Source: Phanerodontia chrysosporium (Eukaryota > Basidiomycota > Agaricomycetes > Polyporales > Phanerochaetaceae). From it: 64,000 bases of DNA. This document shows positions 24,547 to 38,900 of the stretch, one piece after another. Made by a program: the position numbers and the translations under genes. Below the pieces are notes generated by a model. It was given only the letters and a program-made list of their open reading frames with translations. It was not told where the DNA came from and did no database searches. Within the stretch, counting starts at the first letter, position 1. The number at the start of each line of letters is the position of its first letter. Where the stretch lies: contig MJGA01000010.1 in assembly GCA_001910725.1 (NCBI GenBank), positions 372,001-436,000 of the forward strand, given 5' to 3'.

Positions 24547-24782
24547 TGGACTGAGTCCCTCTGCAAGGAGATCGGCCGACGCATCACGCGACTAGAATCT
24601 CCGAGCGGTATAGAGTGATCGTGCGAGATGGATGGATGGTGGCAATATAATTACGACTCCTCATATGCGGAGTGTCACAGAAGGCGATTACACATCAGGG
24701 CTATCGAACATCCCTGTAAAGCGTCAGAGACGGCTGTGCGACATAATGCGATACACGCACAGTACAGCGCAGAGTCAAGACT

Positions 24783-25672
24783 CTACGGGGCGAGCCTCAA
24801 TGGGGCAACTGTACGGAAGAACGACGTCCGCGTTACAGCATAGCCGGCGACACCAAGAACTGCGACGCATTCAGCCTCGACATTGGACATGCGAAAAGAT
24901 TGAACTCACCAAAGCCAGAGAATTTCTCAAGCGGGGTGTGGAAGTACAGGCTGGTGGTGTATGCCGCGAAGAAGCCGAGGGCGATGACCACGAGCGTGAA
25001 AGCGACAGCCCACGTGTGCAGCGCTGACCACGCGGCATCGGGACGCCCTCCAGCGGCTTGCATCCGGCGGAACGAGTACGAGACTTGCTCGGTCAGGAAG
25101 AGGATCGACATCGTAAGGAGGAAGATGTGGCCAGAGACATCGTGTCCACGACGCAGGCGCGGGACCTGCTTCCAGCTGTTGTCCGGCGGCGCAAGAGACG
25201 TCTGGAAGAGCTCTGGGTGCGTCGAGGCGGACAGCGTGGCGCGACGGTAGCAGAAGTCCTGCGGAACGGTCACGAGAGCTCCGTCTGGGAGGTGCAGGAT
25301 GCATTCGCCGCCTGTGGTCGCGGTGAAGCGTTCTAGCAGGGCCGGGCCAAAGAACCAGCCCGTGAAGAGAAGCCATATTGCGGTCTCGGCGAAGAATTTG
25401 TGGATCCGCTCGCGCGTTTGAAGGCTCATTGGGCTCGTCACGTACAGAGCGACGAACGCGGCGGACGTCCATGCCCACAGTTTCTTAATGAATAGCACAT
25501 TCAAGATGTTCGCCTTAGTCGCAAAATAGTGCGTTTTGTGTAGCGGGTGTGGGAGATGCGTGAGGAGCGGATTCGACGTGTCGAGGTACGTGTTGTACAC
25601 GACCGAATAGGCCGTCCCAAACAACACAACGGCCGTAAGAGCGGCAAACGTCTTCTTGGGGAATGGCAACAT
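24783..25672 (-). CDS. FIT family protein (Scs3/FITM2-like, ER lipid droplet formation)
   Basis: Two exons (25672-24910 and 24859-24783) give 279 residues. FIT proteins are multi-pass ER membrane enzymes reported as acyl-CoA diphosphatases; they support lipid droplet budding, and yeast Scs3 affects phospholipid metabolism. Hydrophobic segments lie near residues 8-25, 62-80, 95-115, 180-195 and 218-240. The first catalytic region reads GHDVSGHIFLLT, and the second His lies in SLYFHTPLEKFSGF. Using the second exon gives the usual ending FVLGVAGYAV and removes an unlikely read-through tail. It is single copy and intact inside the accessory array. Confidence 0.88.
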
Positions 25673-25913
25673 TCTAACACCAGTGTGAGTACTCTGTATC
25701 GCCTAGCACCGTCTTCTGCCTTACCTTTGGATATGAAGAAGGTAAAAGTCTGCGGAAAGGTGCTCGCTGCAGCTCTTGCCCCACTGCTGCAGCCACGTGG
25801 TTGTGAGCACTGACGTAACCTCGGCTGAGAAGGACCCGGATACGTCCGACCTGAATATGGCAATGTTGCGCGCCTAACCTGCACCCCGACACCCATCCTC
25901 GAGCACGTCCAAC

Positions 25914-27562
25914 ATGCATCCATGTTTACAGATCGACGAGATTATCCTGTCTGTCGTACAGCATTCTGACGAGTGTATGCCAGACCTAGTCCGCTTTGCG
26001 CTGACTTGCCGTGCGTTCTATGAACCAGCGATGGACCTGTTGTGGGCAGATACACCGCGCACGATTAGCAAGTTACTCCAATGCTTGCCCCCAGAGGTGC
26101 TTAGCACGGCTATGGCTGAGCACGCCGAATGTCAAGCGAAACAGGTGAGTATGATAATGCTCATTTATTCTCACAATTGTTGATATCTGTTGGCGAGAAG
26201 TGTCATAAAAGGCTTGGGGCAGCACCTCCCGAGTGGGAGAGATTCCTACATCACGCGAAACGTGTGAAGAGCCTCGAACTCCGTGTCTATCCCCTCTCCC
26301 AGGAGAAAAACCTGCGTAACATTCATACTCTCCGATGCCACCTCGGCGGAACACTCATATTTCCGAAACTCCGCGCACTCACATGCTGGGGTTACTTTGT
26401 ACCACATGTGGACCTCTTCATGCATGCTGGAGTTTCCACTTGTCACCTGGTAGCTTGCACAGACAGTAGCATTGCGACGGCACTGTCTAAGCTCGAACCT
26501 TACTATCTCCCGACTAGCAGAGCTCAAGCTTCGTCCGCGAGATGTACAGGACACCGCGGGGTTAACATCTGCTCAGAACGCACTCCTAGCGCGCTGCGAC
26601 AGGCTGAGCTCCCTCAGCACCAACATTCCTCTATCCTCGAACATGCTTGTCCATATCGCCACGTTGTTGCCTCTCCAACACCTGCGTTTGCATTCGCTTT
26701 CCGACGCCTGCCTTGGTTCATCCCCAGGTTGCAAAGACCTTCCCTTCCCTAAACTGCGAACTCTTCAGCTTTTTGTTCCATTCTATCACGGCATCACAAT
26801 CCTGCAAACCGCCGCCCTGCCATTCATTGAAGATATCAGCGTTGGTCTCGACCAGGTCCCTCTTCGTGGCACAAAACAACCTACCAACGACTGCGATACG
26901 GCTACACTGTTGGAGACGTTGTCGAAGTTCTCCACTCTCAAGACTCTGAGGATTACACTCGATCCACTACTCATGACATCGGACGTGCTTCCAGGGTCCT
27001 CCTTGCTTCCTTTGACTCAGTCAACAAATCTGACTATCCTGACCATTGCGCGACTACACATCGATATCCACGCCTCACATATTAGACGCATGGCTACTGG
27101 TTGGCCACACTTGCAAGAACTCGTTCTCGCTCCTGATCGCTTGTACGACCTGTCTGACTGGTCGTTCCAGCCCTCTATATGCGTCGAGGATCTTTACCCG
27201 CTTGCCAGACACTGTCCGTACCTGCAGAGATTAGTCATAGCCGTCACTGATGATCTCTGCCCTTCGATGCCGCTCGTGTATGACGAGACGACCACTGTGC
27301 ATCACAGGCTACAGGACCTCTCCCTCTCGGGGTCTCCCCTCAAGTCTTCGCGAGCGCAGATGCGTGTCGCCAACTTTGTCCTTGCTGTCTTCCCTTGCGC
27401 GCTCCAGAACTTCGATGCGCTGGACCCCGAGGGATTGTTTGAGGTACACGAGCTCTTCTCGCGGGACACTGTGCTTGCTGATACAGTGTAAGTGTCAATG
27501 CCATTCTATCCGCTCTCAGCCCAACTGACCACAGCCGTAGCGAATGGCGCAGCGCAGTGTAG
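25914..27562 (+). pseudogene. F-box protein with LRR-like region, copy 2 (one frameshift)
   Basis: Three exons (25914-26144, 26201-27487, 27535-27562). The start MHPCLQIDEI and CRAFYEPAMDLLW match copy 1, and RPSICVEDLYPLARHCPYL is kept near the C-terminus. Total length is one base over a multiple of three. The frame changes between LSKLEPYY and SRLAELKL at about 26495-26515, so a one-base insertion is likely. The rest is well preserved. It could be a recent pseudogene or a sequence error. It is divergent from the FIT gene, about 240 bases apart. Confidence 0.75.
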
Positions 27563-28422
27563 GGATCTGTTGCTTCAAACGTCGCGCTCGCTTAAAATGG
27601 ATCGTGTCCTTGCCCCATGTGCCTGCTAGGGGCTGGAGAGCAGTGTACAAGACATTCTCTATCATACTCGCAATGCTGTCCGACGTGCGTCTTGAGCAGC
27701 AAAGACGAGAGAGCTGCGCTATGCACAGCTAGGTCAGTGCATCTCTTACAGTGCGGATACTCAAGGCGAGCTAGGGTCCGAATGGCGTTATACATAGGTT
27801 CGCGGCCAGCCTGATAAACGCACCTGCACCGCTTCTCCGCCTTGCATGAATACGTCCTCATGTCGCCAAGATGCGCTCAAACCTCGAGGAAGGCCGGTGT
27901 CAGTGCGTGCTCGTTGATCTCGGGAACAATACGCCTATCAAGGCAGAATTGTAGGTGAAGATAGTGCGCCTGCTTGGCGAATATATTCTCACTGCGTAAA
28001 GAGCTGAACTGCCGCATGTTGGATTAGAACGCATGAACCAGGGTTGCGGTTACGCGGCCACGGCCCTTGTTCGCGACAGAAACAGCTTCGGCGGCTTATG
28101 TGCAGCAGCCCGACCCCATCATCTTCGTGGCGGGCGAGCTACCTCAGCGATGCTACTTCAAACGCACTGTCATCATACGAGTTGCTCATAACGATGATTT
28201 CTCGCGCAGTGCACCGTCCACCATAGGCGACGCAGGGCAGCTAAGCTCTGATGGACACCACTTCGAACTGTCCCTGCGCAAGCGTGTTGATTGCAATATC
28301 GCAACAGCGGCGACAGTTCTGTACGGTCGCACAGGGAGGGTATATATCTGCACCTTTCCCATAATGCAATGCAGGCTTCTGACCTTCCGACCCCTGCACT
28401 CCGCTCAGAACACCTCGACAGA
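27563..28422. other. Intergenic region upstream of MO-G with shared promoter block
   Basis: No intact gene. ATGGATCGTGTCCTTG at 27597-27612 matches part of the F-box relic at 24129-24144, so F-box debris may extend here. CCATCATCTTCGTGGCG at 28116-28132 is identical to part of the MO-C upstream block. TATATAT at 28341-28347 is 76 bases before the MO-G ATG. Confidence 0.45.
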
Positions 28423-29967
28423 ATGACACCAGCACGCGTGGGCGTCATTGGCGCAGGGATCGCAGGCCCCGTCATGGCCGCGCTGCTCAAGCTCAAAGGC
28501 TACGACGCAGTCATGTTCGAGCGCAACGACGCCGTGTCAGAGGGTGGAATCGGTCTTGGGTGCGCCCCCCTCCCAAAGTCCACATCCCTCTCTAACCCGT
28601 TTCCGGCTTCCTGTCAGCATACAGCCAACGGTCTGGAGGTGCTCCAGCGTATCCCGGGGCTGCTCGAGGCGATGCCCGGGCGCGCACTCGACTACTTCCA
28701 CTTCTACAGCGCTCTGCCGAAGACCCGTGCATCATTGCCGAGCTCGACGGGCCCAAGCGGCGGCGCGAGACGGGCGGGAGAGGTACGCTCGGCATGCGCC
28801 GCAGCGCGCTCCAGCATGCGCTCGTCGCGGCGGCCGCGCGCGTCGGCGTCGAGATCCGCTGGAGCCGTCACCTGCGTGCGCTCGAGCAGCGCGACGACCA
28901 CGTGCGCCTGACGTTTGCAGACGGTGCACAGGAGACCGTGAGCTTCGTCGTCGGCTGTGACGGCCTGCACAGCGACACGCGGAAGGCGCTCTTTGGCCAA
29001 CAGCGCGCAGACTACACGGGCCTCACACAGGTGAGTATGTCTCCACGTCGTTCCCGACATGCGTCTTGACGGCGTCGACAGGTCGGCGGGTACTCTCCAT
29101 ACCCGCTTGCCTCGAGGGCAGGTCCATCGCCATGAATGTATTCGGCAACGGAGTGCATTTCATTGCTATGCCGGTTGAGGAAGGCATGATGGGTTGGGCG
29201 TATGTTGCAGTTTGCTATGCTCTGCGCTCTCCCTAATTTCGTGCGTCTCCAGTGTCACCAGGCGTGAGCCGGAAACGAAGGAAACTTGGAGGGTGATGAA
29301 CGCTGACACTGCAGAGGCTTTTATCAAGACAACACCCACGGCTGCCTGGGATTATGGCGTTGGGGAGATGATCCAAAACTCCACAGGCATAATCAAGGTA
29401 TGCCCTTCCATAACCTGCACATAGCGACCTGCTCACCGCGTACAGTACGGCTTGTATGACCGCCCGGCGCTGGCAACATGGCACAAAGGGCGAGTCATGC
29501 TGATCGGGGATGCAGCGCACCCTACCAGTCCTGTACGCTTTTCAGTCGTGAGCATTGGAGTGCTCTGAGTCTGACAGTAGTGACAGCACCTCGGCCAGGG
29601 CGCAAACCAGGCGCTCGAAGATGCTGGGCTTCTCATCGACTTGCTCACCACGTACGCTCCTGGCGCAGAATCCCCCCAAACGGAGGCACTGGAGATGGCG
29701 TTCACGGAGCTCGAGAAGGTACGCATTCCGTACACCGCCATGCTCGTGAAGAAGGCCCGTGCGCAGGGCGAGACACGCGTCGTACACGGCGTGCAGGCCT
29801 GCATCGATCGCAACAACTGGTACCGCCGCCTGCTCTCGGACGAGGTGCTGATGCACAAGTGGTACGGTGGGGCGTGGGATATCTCTACTCGCCGTGAACC
29901 TGCGGAAAAGGCAGAGATGGAGACCAAAAGTGATGTCATGCAGTCATCGCAGGCTATAACAGTTTAG
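28423..29967 (+). pseudogene. FAD-dependent monooxygenase MO-G, frameshifted
   Basis: Six exons are recognisable (28423-28559, 28618-29030, 29082-29199, 29253-29397, 29446-29532, 29587-29967). Three single-base losses break the frame: just after the first acceptor (28618-28632), at about 28719 in LPEDP, and near 29104 in exon 3. Motifs GAGIAGP, GCDGLHSDT and GDAAHPTSP remain in their local frames. Intron 1 has a length that would keep the local frame if retained. The last exon runs about 30 residues past the usual end, adding a charged tail. Most likely a young pseudogene. Confidence 0.82.
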
Positions 29968-30391
29968 AGGGTGCCACGATGCTGCATGCTATGGCTATGA
30001 CATGTAGTAAATCGTTTAGACAGCTGAATACAACCGACTCGCGGTCTAGTCGACTTTGAGAATGAGGGGATCGTTGAACTGTGCCTGAGGTTCACGAAAC
30101 AACTTGTACAGGCGGGACGGCTGACGAATAGCAGATGACAACTCCGTGATCCGCCATCAGCGTGGTGGCGCGGCGCTGTGAGTCATATGCATCGTTCGAG
30201 ATGTCGAGCTGTTGTATACAAGCGACAACTGGCGGCGGCGTTCCGTGATACATATTAGCAGACATACAGGGATGTGAGTGTGCGGATAAACCTCGAATAA
30301 ACGCTCTGAGACGATATAAAAGCACAGGGCTCCTCAAACCCCATCCACTAATCATCAACAAGTTAACCCATTCTAAACCACGCTCGGCGAT
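29968..30391 (+). promoter_or_regulatory. MO-H upstream region with shared promoter block and TATA box
   Basis: Block 30142-30174 starts CTCCGTGATCCGCCATCA and ends TGGCGCGGC, as upstream of MO-C. TATAAAA at 30315-30321 is 71 bases before the ATG. No gene was seen in the interval. Confidence 0.45.
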
Positions 30392-31873
30392 ATGGAACCT
30401 ACAAGAGTGGGAGTCATCGGTGCTGGGATTGCAGGACCAGTCGTTGCCTCCCTGCTCAAGTTGAAAGGCTTTGAGCCTCTCATCTTCGAGCGCAACCCCG
30501 CCGTCTCGCAAGGCGGCATAGGCATTGGGTACGTGCAACCCTGCAATCATTGTTCGCTGCAATCATATCCATCCTTACTTTGACACCTCGCGCAGCATAC
30601 AACCCAACGGTCAAAACATTCTTGCGCGAATTCCAGGCTCGTCGAGTCGCTGCCCGGTCGAGCGATCGATTACTTCAATTTCTACAGCGTGCTACCCGAA
30701 GACAAGGGTGTCCTCGCTGAGCTCGATGGCCCAAAGCGACGGCGCGAGGCGATGGGCGGACGCGGCGCTCTGGGCATGCGCCGCAGCGACCTTCAGCGCA
30801 CGCTCGTCGCCACGACGGAGCGACTTGGTGTGCCCATCCGCTGGGGCCACCATCTCACCGCGCTCGAGCAGCGCGAGCAAGACGTCCTCCTGACGTTTTC
30901 CAACGGCGGCCAGGAGACCGTCAGCTTCGTTGTCGGGTGCGATGGCCTACACAGCGACACGCGCAAGGCGCTCTTTGGCGAACAGCCCGCGGACTACACC
31001 GGGCTTGTGCAGGTACGCGTTCCCATTCGTCGAGCCCCTCACGGATCTGTGCTGACATCAGGATAGGTTGGCGGGTACGCCCCGGCTCCGGCGCGCTTTG
31101 AAGGCAGGTCCGTCGCAATGAACGTCTTCGGCGACGGGATGCACATGATTGCCATTCCTGTGGATGAGACGACCATGGGCTTTGCGTGCGTACGTCGTTC
31201 TTTGACGTTCCAAACGGCAGCTGACTGGAATGATGTGTAGCATCACAATGCGCGAGCCTGAGACGAAAGAAACCTGGCGCGCCATGGACGCCGACGTCGC
31301 GGAAGAGTTCAAGAGAACAACTCCTGTCGCGCAGTGGGACTACGGCGCGGGCGAGATCATCCAGAACGCCACCGGCCTCATCAAGGTGTGTCCATGTTCT
31401 ACCCCGCTGCGCGCACTTGAGTCGCTGACAGCCACCAGTACGGCCTGTACGACCGCCCCGAGCTCGCGACGTGGCACAAAGGCCGCGTCGTCCTCATCGG
31501 GGACGCAGCACACCCGACAAGCCCCGTAGGTGCACCACCGGCTAGCTTCTCTCCTGCACGCACTGACGCGGCACAACCGCAGCATCTCGGCCAGGGCGCG
31601 AACCAGTCGCTTGAGGACGCGGGGCTTCTCGTCGACCTCCTCGCAGAGCATTGCTCTGCGCTCGGCACACCTGCGACCCGGGCCCTCGAGGTGGCCTTCA
31701 CGCAGCTGGAGAAAGTGCGCATCCCGCGCACGGCGGAGCTCGTCAAGAAGGCGCGAGCGCAGGGCGAGACGCGTGTCGTACACGGGACGCAGGCATGCAT
31801 GGACCGTAACAACTGGTACCGCAAGCTACTCTCGGATGAGGCCCTCATGCGCGAGCGGTTTGGCGGGTCGTGA
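30392..31873 (+). pseudogene. FAD-dependent monooxygenase MO-H, single frameshift
   Basis: Six exons (30392-30528, 30596-31012, 31067-31185, 31241-31385, 31439-31525, 31583-31873). Exon 2 is 417 bases instead of 418: a C is missing at about 30640, where ARIPG-LVESLPG is expected. All else is in frame and well conserved: GAGIAGP, GCDGLHSDT, GDAAHPTSP and the C-terminal RERFGGS. With one lesion in an otherwise perfect gene, a sequencing error is a real alternative. If corrected it would encode about 397 residues. Confidence 0.82.
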
Positions 31874-31997
31874 TACGCTGGTGACTGGAAGTACTGGGCA
31901 TCTTCTGATAGCATACAACAGATGTTCAGCCATCCTACACACTATAGATTAGAGGTTACGAATAGCTGCTAAACCTCACTGCTGTATATGAAGGATG

Positions 31998-33567
31998 TCA
32001 AACTGAAGAAGCTGCTTTAGCTCGCTCCTGCTGCATCATGTCAAGGACCGGGAGATCTGCTCGCAATACCGCATTCGGAAAGACTGCCTGCATGAACGCC
32101 ACGACGCGGCTACAGGCAACTGTGCCATGCACCGACGAGCCGAGCAGGCCGAGCCACTTCAACTCGCGATGCACGACCAGACCCGGCATCGCAAGTGGCG
32201 CCCTCCCGAGCTTGTCCGAGCCGGTAACGGCCACCGTCACGTCATTGAGCAGGGGGCAGTGCTCTGCAAGGGGAGGAGATCCTCGATGCAGATAGATAGC
32301 CCGCTCGCTGGGTGCCCATGCCCCAAGTGCAGGGTCTTGAGGAGAGGCCACGCGCTGGCCATGATCGAGATATCTTCTGGGCGTGCGGTTAATGCGACGC
32401 CAGTGATATAGACAACGGAGAGGCTGCCCAATGGTAAGAGCGGTGCCAGGATGCTGGCAGGCAAAACCGTCAAGGTCTCTGGCTCTAACACCAGGCGCAG
32501 CTCTCTCAAGGTTTGAAACCTCGCAAGCGACGTTATAATGCCTCCGACTGCGTTTTCATGGGTGAGTCGGCTGTTCGACGCGGCCCAGTGTAGATTCAGG
32601 TGGAGTGCTTCGATCACAGGCAGCGAAACGACGCGGAGGAGAGATAGGGCGTCATTCAATTGGCTTGCGAAAGTGAATCGCGCAAGCGCAGGGAAAGTGG
32701 TGGGCTTAAGGCATGTTTCCTTCACTGAAAGATCACGCTTCTCACCGGGCGCGAAATCTTGAACAATGCGCCGGCCTATACGGCGAGAAAAGGGTTGCAC
32801 GTCGCGTGTCAAGTGCGCAAGGCGAGGCAGGGCAGCCAGCTCCAGAACGTCTTCTGGCTCCAGCGGCACGTGAGTATCGAGAGAGGCCAGTGCCGGGAAT
32901 GCCAAGATTTGTTTGACGTGGGTCTCTGCGTTCTGCCATGCCGATGGAGAGAACGACTCGGATGCTTGGTCCCACCTGCGGAACCGCAAGCTGCGGACAC
33001 GAGCGCCGCACAGTGCGTCTTCGAGCTGCTTGACCGCCACGGTGAGCTCTTGCCCGGACTGTGCAGCCATGGAGAAGTGTCGGAGACGAGGAGAGAGGAA
33101 AAGACGGATGTAGTCCGCGTGGGGACTATCCAGGTGAAGAGATTTGAGGTTAGGGAGGACCGGTCTGTCTTGGAAGAAATCTTTCAAGACGTCCAAGTAG
33201 AACTGCCCTATAGAGTCGGTGATGGCAACTGCCGAGACGCGCTTGGCGTAATGTAGGAATCTGTCCCAGTCATGAGGCGTAAATTTACGCATTGCGCCCT
33301 GTATATCAGAGCTTAGCTATCGATAGTCCGGTTGACCATCCACAAGAAACGCACTGTATCGCTAAGGTCTCCTGGTATCTGGGTGGTTTCCCAGGGAAGA
33401 CAGGCGAGAAGCTTCAGGAGGACGTTCGGAGTGTCTGCCCACAGCGCATCCAAGGTGACGTCGCAGAGGGTCGTGCATGTCTGAGCGAAGTGCAATTTGT
33501 CACGTTCGCGGGCTATGTACGAGATTATGGCCCTTGCGATTTCTTGCACCCGTAGACACTTGTGCAT
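31998..33567 (-). pseudogene. F-box protein with LRR-like region, copy 3 (one frameshift)
   Basis: Two exons (33567-33355 and 33298-31998). The N-terminus MHKCLRVQEIA with LDALWADTP is the F-box segment, followed by HDWDRFLHYAKRV. Near the C-terminus SICIEDLLPL is followed by a frame change at about 32263-32270, after which AEHCPLLNDVTVAVTG continues in another frame. One C is missing from a CCCC run, so either a homopolymer error or a real mutation is possible. It lies tail to tail with MO-H and head to head with nothing conserved. Confidence 0.75.
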
Positions 33568-33770
33568 GGTGTGAGTGACCAGTGAGCACGAGAGGGAAAG
33601 GTACACGGAGACGTGGGTAAAGTCAACAGGTATCCTGGCAGCGAACACCGTGTAACGTTTGCTGGGAACAAACCTTGCGTCAACTCCCATAGCCCATCGG
33701 ACCAACCCGAATAAACATTGAAATCGAATGATAGTCACTCTGTACTGTCTCAATGAGCGACTTGAATTCA

Positions 33771-35981
<2,211 letters not shown>

Positions 35982-38900
35982 ATGTCGTTCCCCCCGCACG
36001 ATCGTACGCCATCGCTCGCTTTTCCATTCTGGTCTCCGCTCGTCTAACCCTCTTGGCTCTAGTCACCGCACCCTTCAACTTCCCCAAGGAGGAGGAGAAG
36101 GTCATTGCGTACTGGAGGGAGATTGATGCCTTCCAGACAAGCTTGAAGCTCTCCGAGGGCCGCCCCGAGTACACCTTCTACGACGGTCCCCCGTTTGCTA
36201 CGGGCTTGCCACATTACGGTCATTTGCTTGCTGGAACCATCAAGGTGCGTACTCACTTCTGCCAGTTGTACCATACCGCTAACTGTTGGGCTGCAGGACA
36301 TTGTCACAAGACATGCGCACGTCAGCGGATTCCATGTTACAAGACGTTTCGGCTGGGACACGCACGGCCTGCCCGTCGAGCACGAAATTGACAAAAAGCT
36401 CGGCATCACCGGGCGCGAGGACGTCATGAAGATGGGCATCGACAAGTACAACGCCGAGTGCCGTGCCATTGTCATGCGTTACTCGTCTGAGTGGCGGGCG
36501 ACCGTCGAGCGTATGGGTCGCTGGATTGATTTCGACAACGACTACAAGACCCTCAACATCTCTTTCATGGAAAGTGTTTGGTGGGCGTTCAGCGAGCTGT
36601 TCAAGAAGGGGGTCGTCTACCGCGGTCAGAAGGTCATGCCATACTCCACAGGCTGCTTGACCCCACTGTCGAACTTTGAGGCCGGTCTTGCCTACAAAGA
36701 CGTCAACGATCCCGCCATCACCGTCTCTTTCCCCCTTGTCGATGACCGCAAGACGTCTCTCCTTGCCTGGACGACTACTCCATGGACTCTCCCCTCCAAC
36801 CTTGCGCTTTGCGTACACCCCGACTACACCTACATTAAAATCTACGATGAGCAGCACGATCAGAACTTCATCCTGCACGAGAACCTACTCAAGACGCTCT
36901 ACAAGGACCCCAAGAAGGCGAAGTTTAAGAAGCTTGGCACCTTCAAGGGCGTTGACATGAAGGGTTGGCGCTATGTCCCGCTCTTCGAGTACTTTACCGA
37001 ACAATTCGAGGATCGCGCCTTCCGCGTGGTCTGCGACACCTACGTCACCGCCGAGGACGGTACGGGTATTGTCCACCAGGCCCCCGCCTTTGGTGAGGAC
37101 GATCACCGCGTCTCCCTCGAAAATGGCATCGTTCGCGCGGACGAGATGCCGCCCTGCCCCATCGACGATGCAGGCCGCTTCACCAAGGAGGTCCCCGATT
37201 TCGCCGGTCAGCACGTTAAGGCTGCAGACAAGGACATCCAGAAGGTGCTCAAAACCAAGGGTCGTCTCATCGTCCAGTCAACGCTCAACCACTCGTATCC
37301 CTTCTGCTGGCGGTAAGCCGCATATATGCGCTTGTCTCTTCTTATATCTAACATCACGACAGGTCCGGCACTCCTCTCATCTACCGTGCCATTCCTGCAT
37401 GGTTTGTGCGCGTGACCCCCATTGTAGACCAGCTTGTCGAGAACAACAAGCAGACACGCTGGGTGCCGCAGAACGTGGGCGACAATCGTTTCGGGAACTG
37501 GCTCGCGAACGCACGCGACTGGAACATCTCCCGGAATCGGTACTGGGGTACGCCTATCCCGCTCTGGGCAAGCGAGGACTTTGAAGAGGTCATCTGTGTC
37601 GGCTCCGTCGAGGAGCTCGAGCGGCTGTCGGGAGTGACTGGCATCACTGACCTACATCGCGACAAGATCGACCACATCACGATCCCGTCGCAGAAGGGCA
37701 AGGGTGTCCTCCGTCGTGTTGAGGAAGTCTTTGACTGCTGGTTCGAGTCTGGCAGGTGAGTTAGCAGCCTCTGTACACTGGTTCGCCGGTTCTAAGCAAA
37801 CTTTTAGCATGCCATACGCGCAGCAGCACTATCCCTTCGAGAACAAGGACAAGTTTGAGAATGGCTTCCCAGCAGACTTCGTGTCGGAGGGTATCGACCA
37901 GACTCGTGGTTGGTTCTACACCCTTCTTGTCCTCTCGACACACCTGTTTGGCAAGGCACCGTGGAAGAACTTGATCGTCACTGGTCTCGTCTTGGCCGCT
38001 GACGGCAAGAAGATGAGCAAGAGTCTGAAGAACTACCCGGATCCGAACCTCATTATCGACCAGTATGGTGCGGACGCGACACGTATGTTCTTGGTCAACT
38101 CGCCTATTGTGCGTGGCGACAACCTTCGCTTCCGTGAGGAGGGTGTCCGTGAAGTCGTCTCCCGCGTGCTCCTGCCGTGGTTGAACGCGTTCCGCTTCTT
38201 CCTCGGTCAGGTGCAGCTGCACCGCAAGACCGGCCTTCTTGATTTCCAGTACAACCCACATGCGCCCGTGTCGAACAACGTCATGGACCGCTGGATCCTC
38301 GCGCGCTGCCAGTCGCTCATCAAGCTCGTCCGCCAAGAAATGGCTGCGTACAGATTGTACACCATCATCCCGCGCCTGCTCGACCTGATCGACGAGCTCA
38401 CAAACTGGTACATCCGCTTCAACCGCCGGCGTCTCAAGGGTGAGGATGGCCGCGAGGACACGATGGCGGCGATGAACACGCTCTTCGAGACCCTCTTCAC
38501 CATTTGCCGCACCATGTCATCGTACACGCCGTTCTTGACCGAGAACATCTACCAGTCCCTCCGGCCGTTCATCCCCGAGGACCCTGCTGCAGGCGACACC
38601 CGCTCCATCCACTTCTTGCTGTTCCCCGAGGTCAAGGAGGAATACTTCGACGAGGTTATCGAGCGCCAGGTCAAACGCATGCAGACCGTCATTGAGCTGA
38701 CCCGTGTTCTGCGTGAGAGGCATAATCTCTCGCTCAAAGTACGTTCAGACACATTTCAGACTGATCTTTGGCACTGATGGGACCCTGTTACAGACACCTC
38801 TCAAGGAGCTGCTTGTGTTCCACCCCGATCAGGAATGGCTCGACGACGCGCGTTCGCTGCAGCGCTACATCCAATCCGAGCTCAACGTCCGCGACGTCGT

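Noticed and set aside
24136..24618. Plus-strand open frame of 160 codons
   Set aside because: It lies opposite the F-box relic and has no domain.
24910..25672. FIT gene ending by read-through after SGFGEFNLFA
   Set aside because: A 50-base intron at 24860-24909 gives the family's usual C-terminus, so the unspliced end was not used.
2925..31873. Secondary-metabolite gene cluster
   Set aside because: No backbone synthase, P450, transporter or pathway regulator was seen; the region is a paralog array, so cluster status is not supported.
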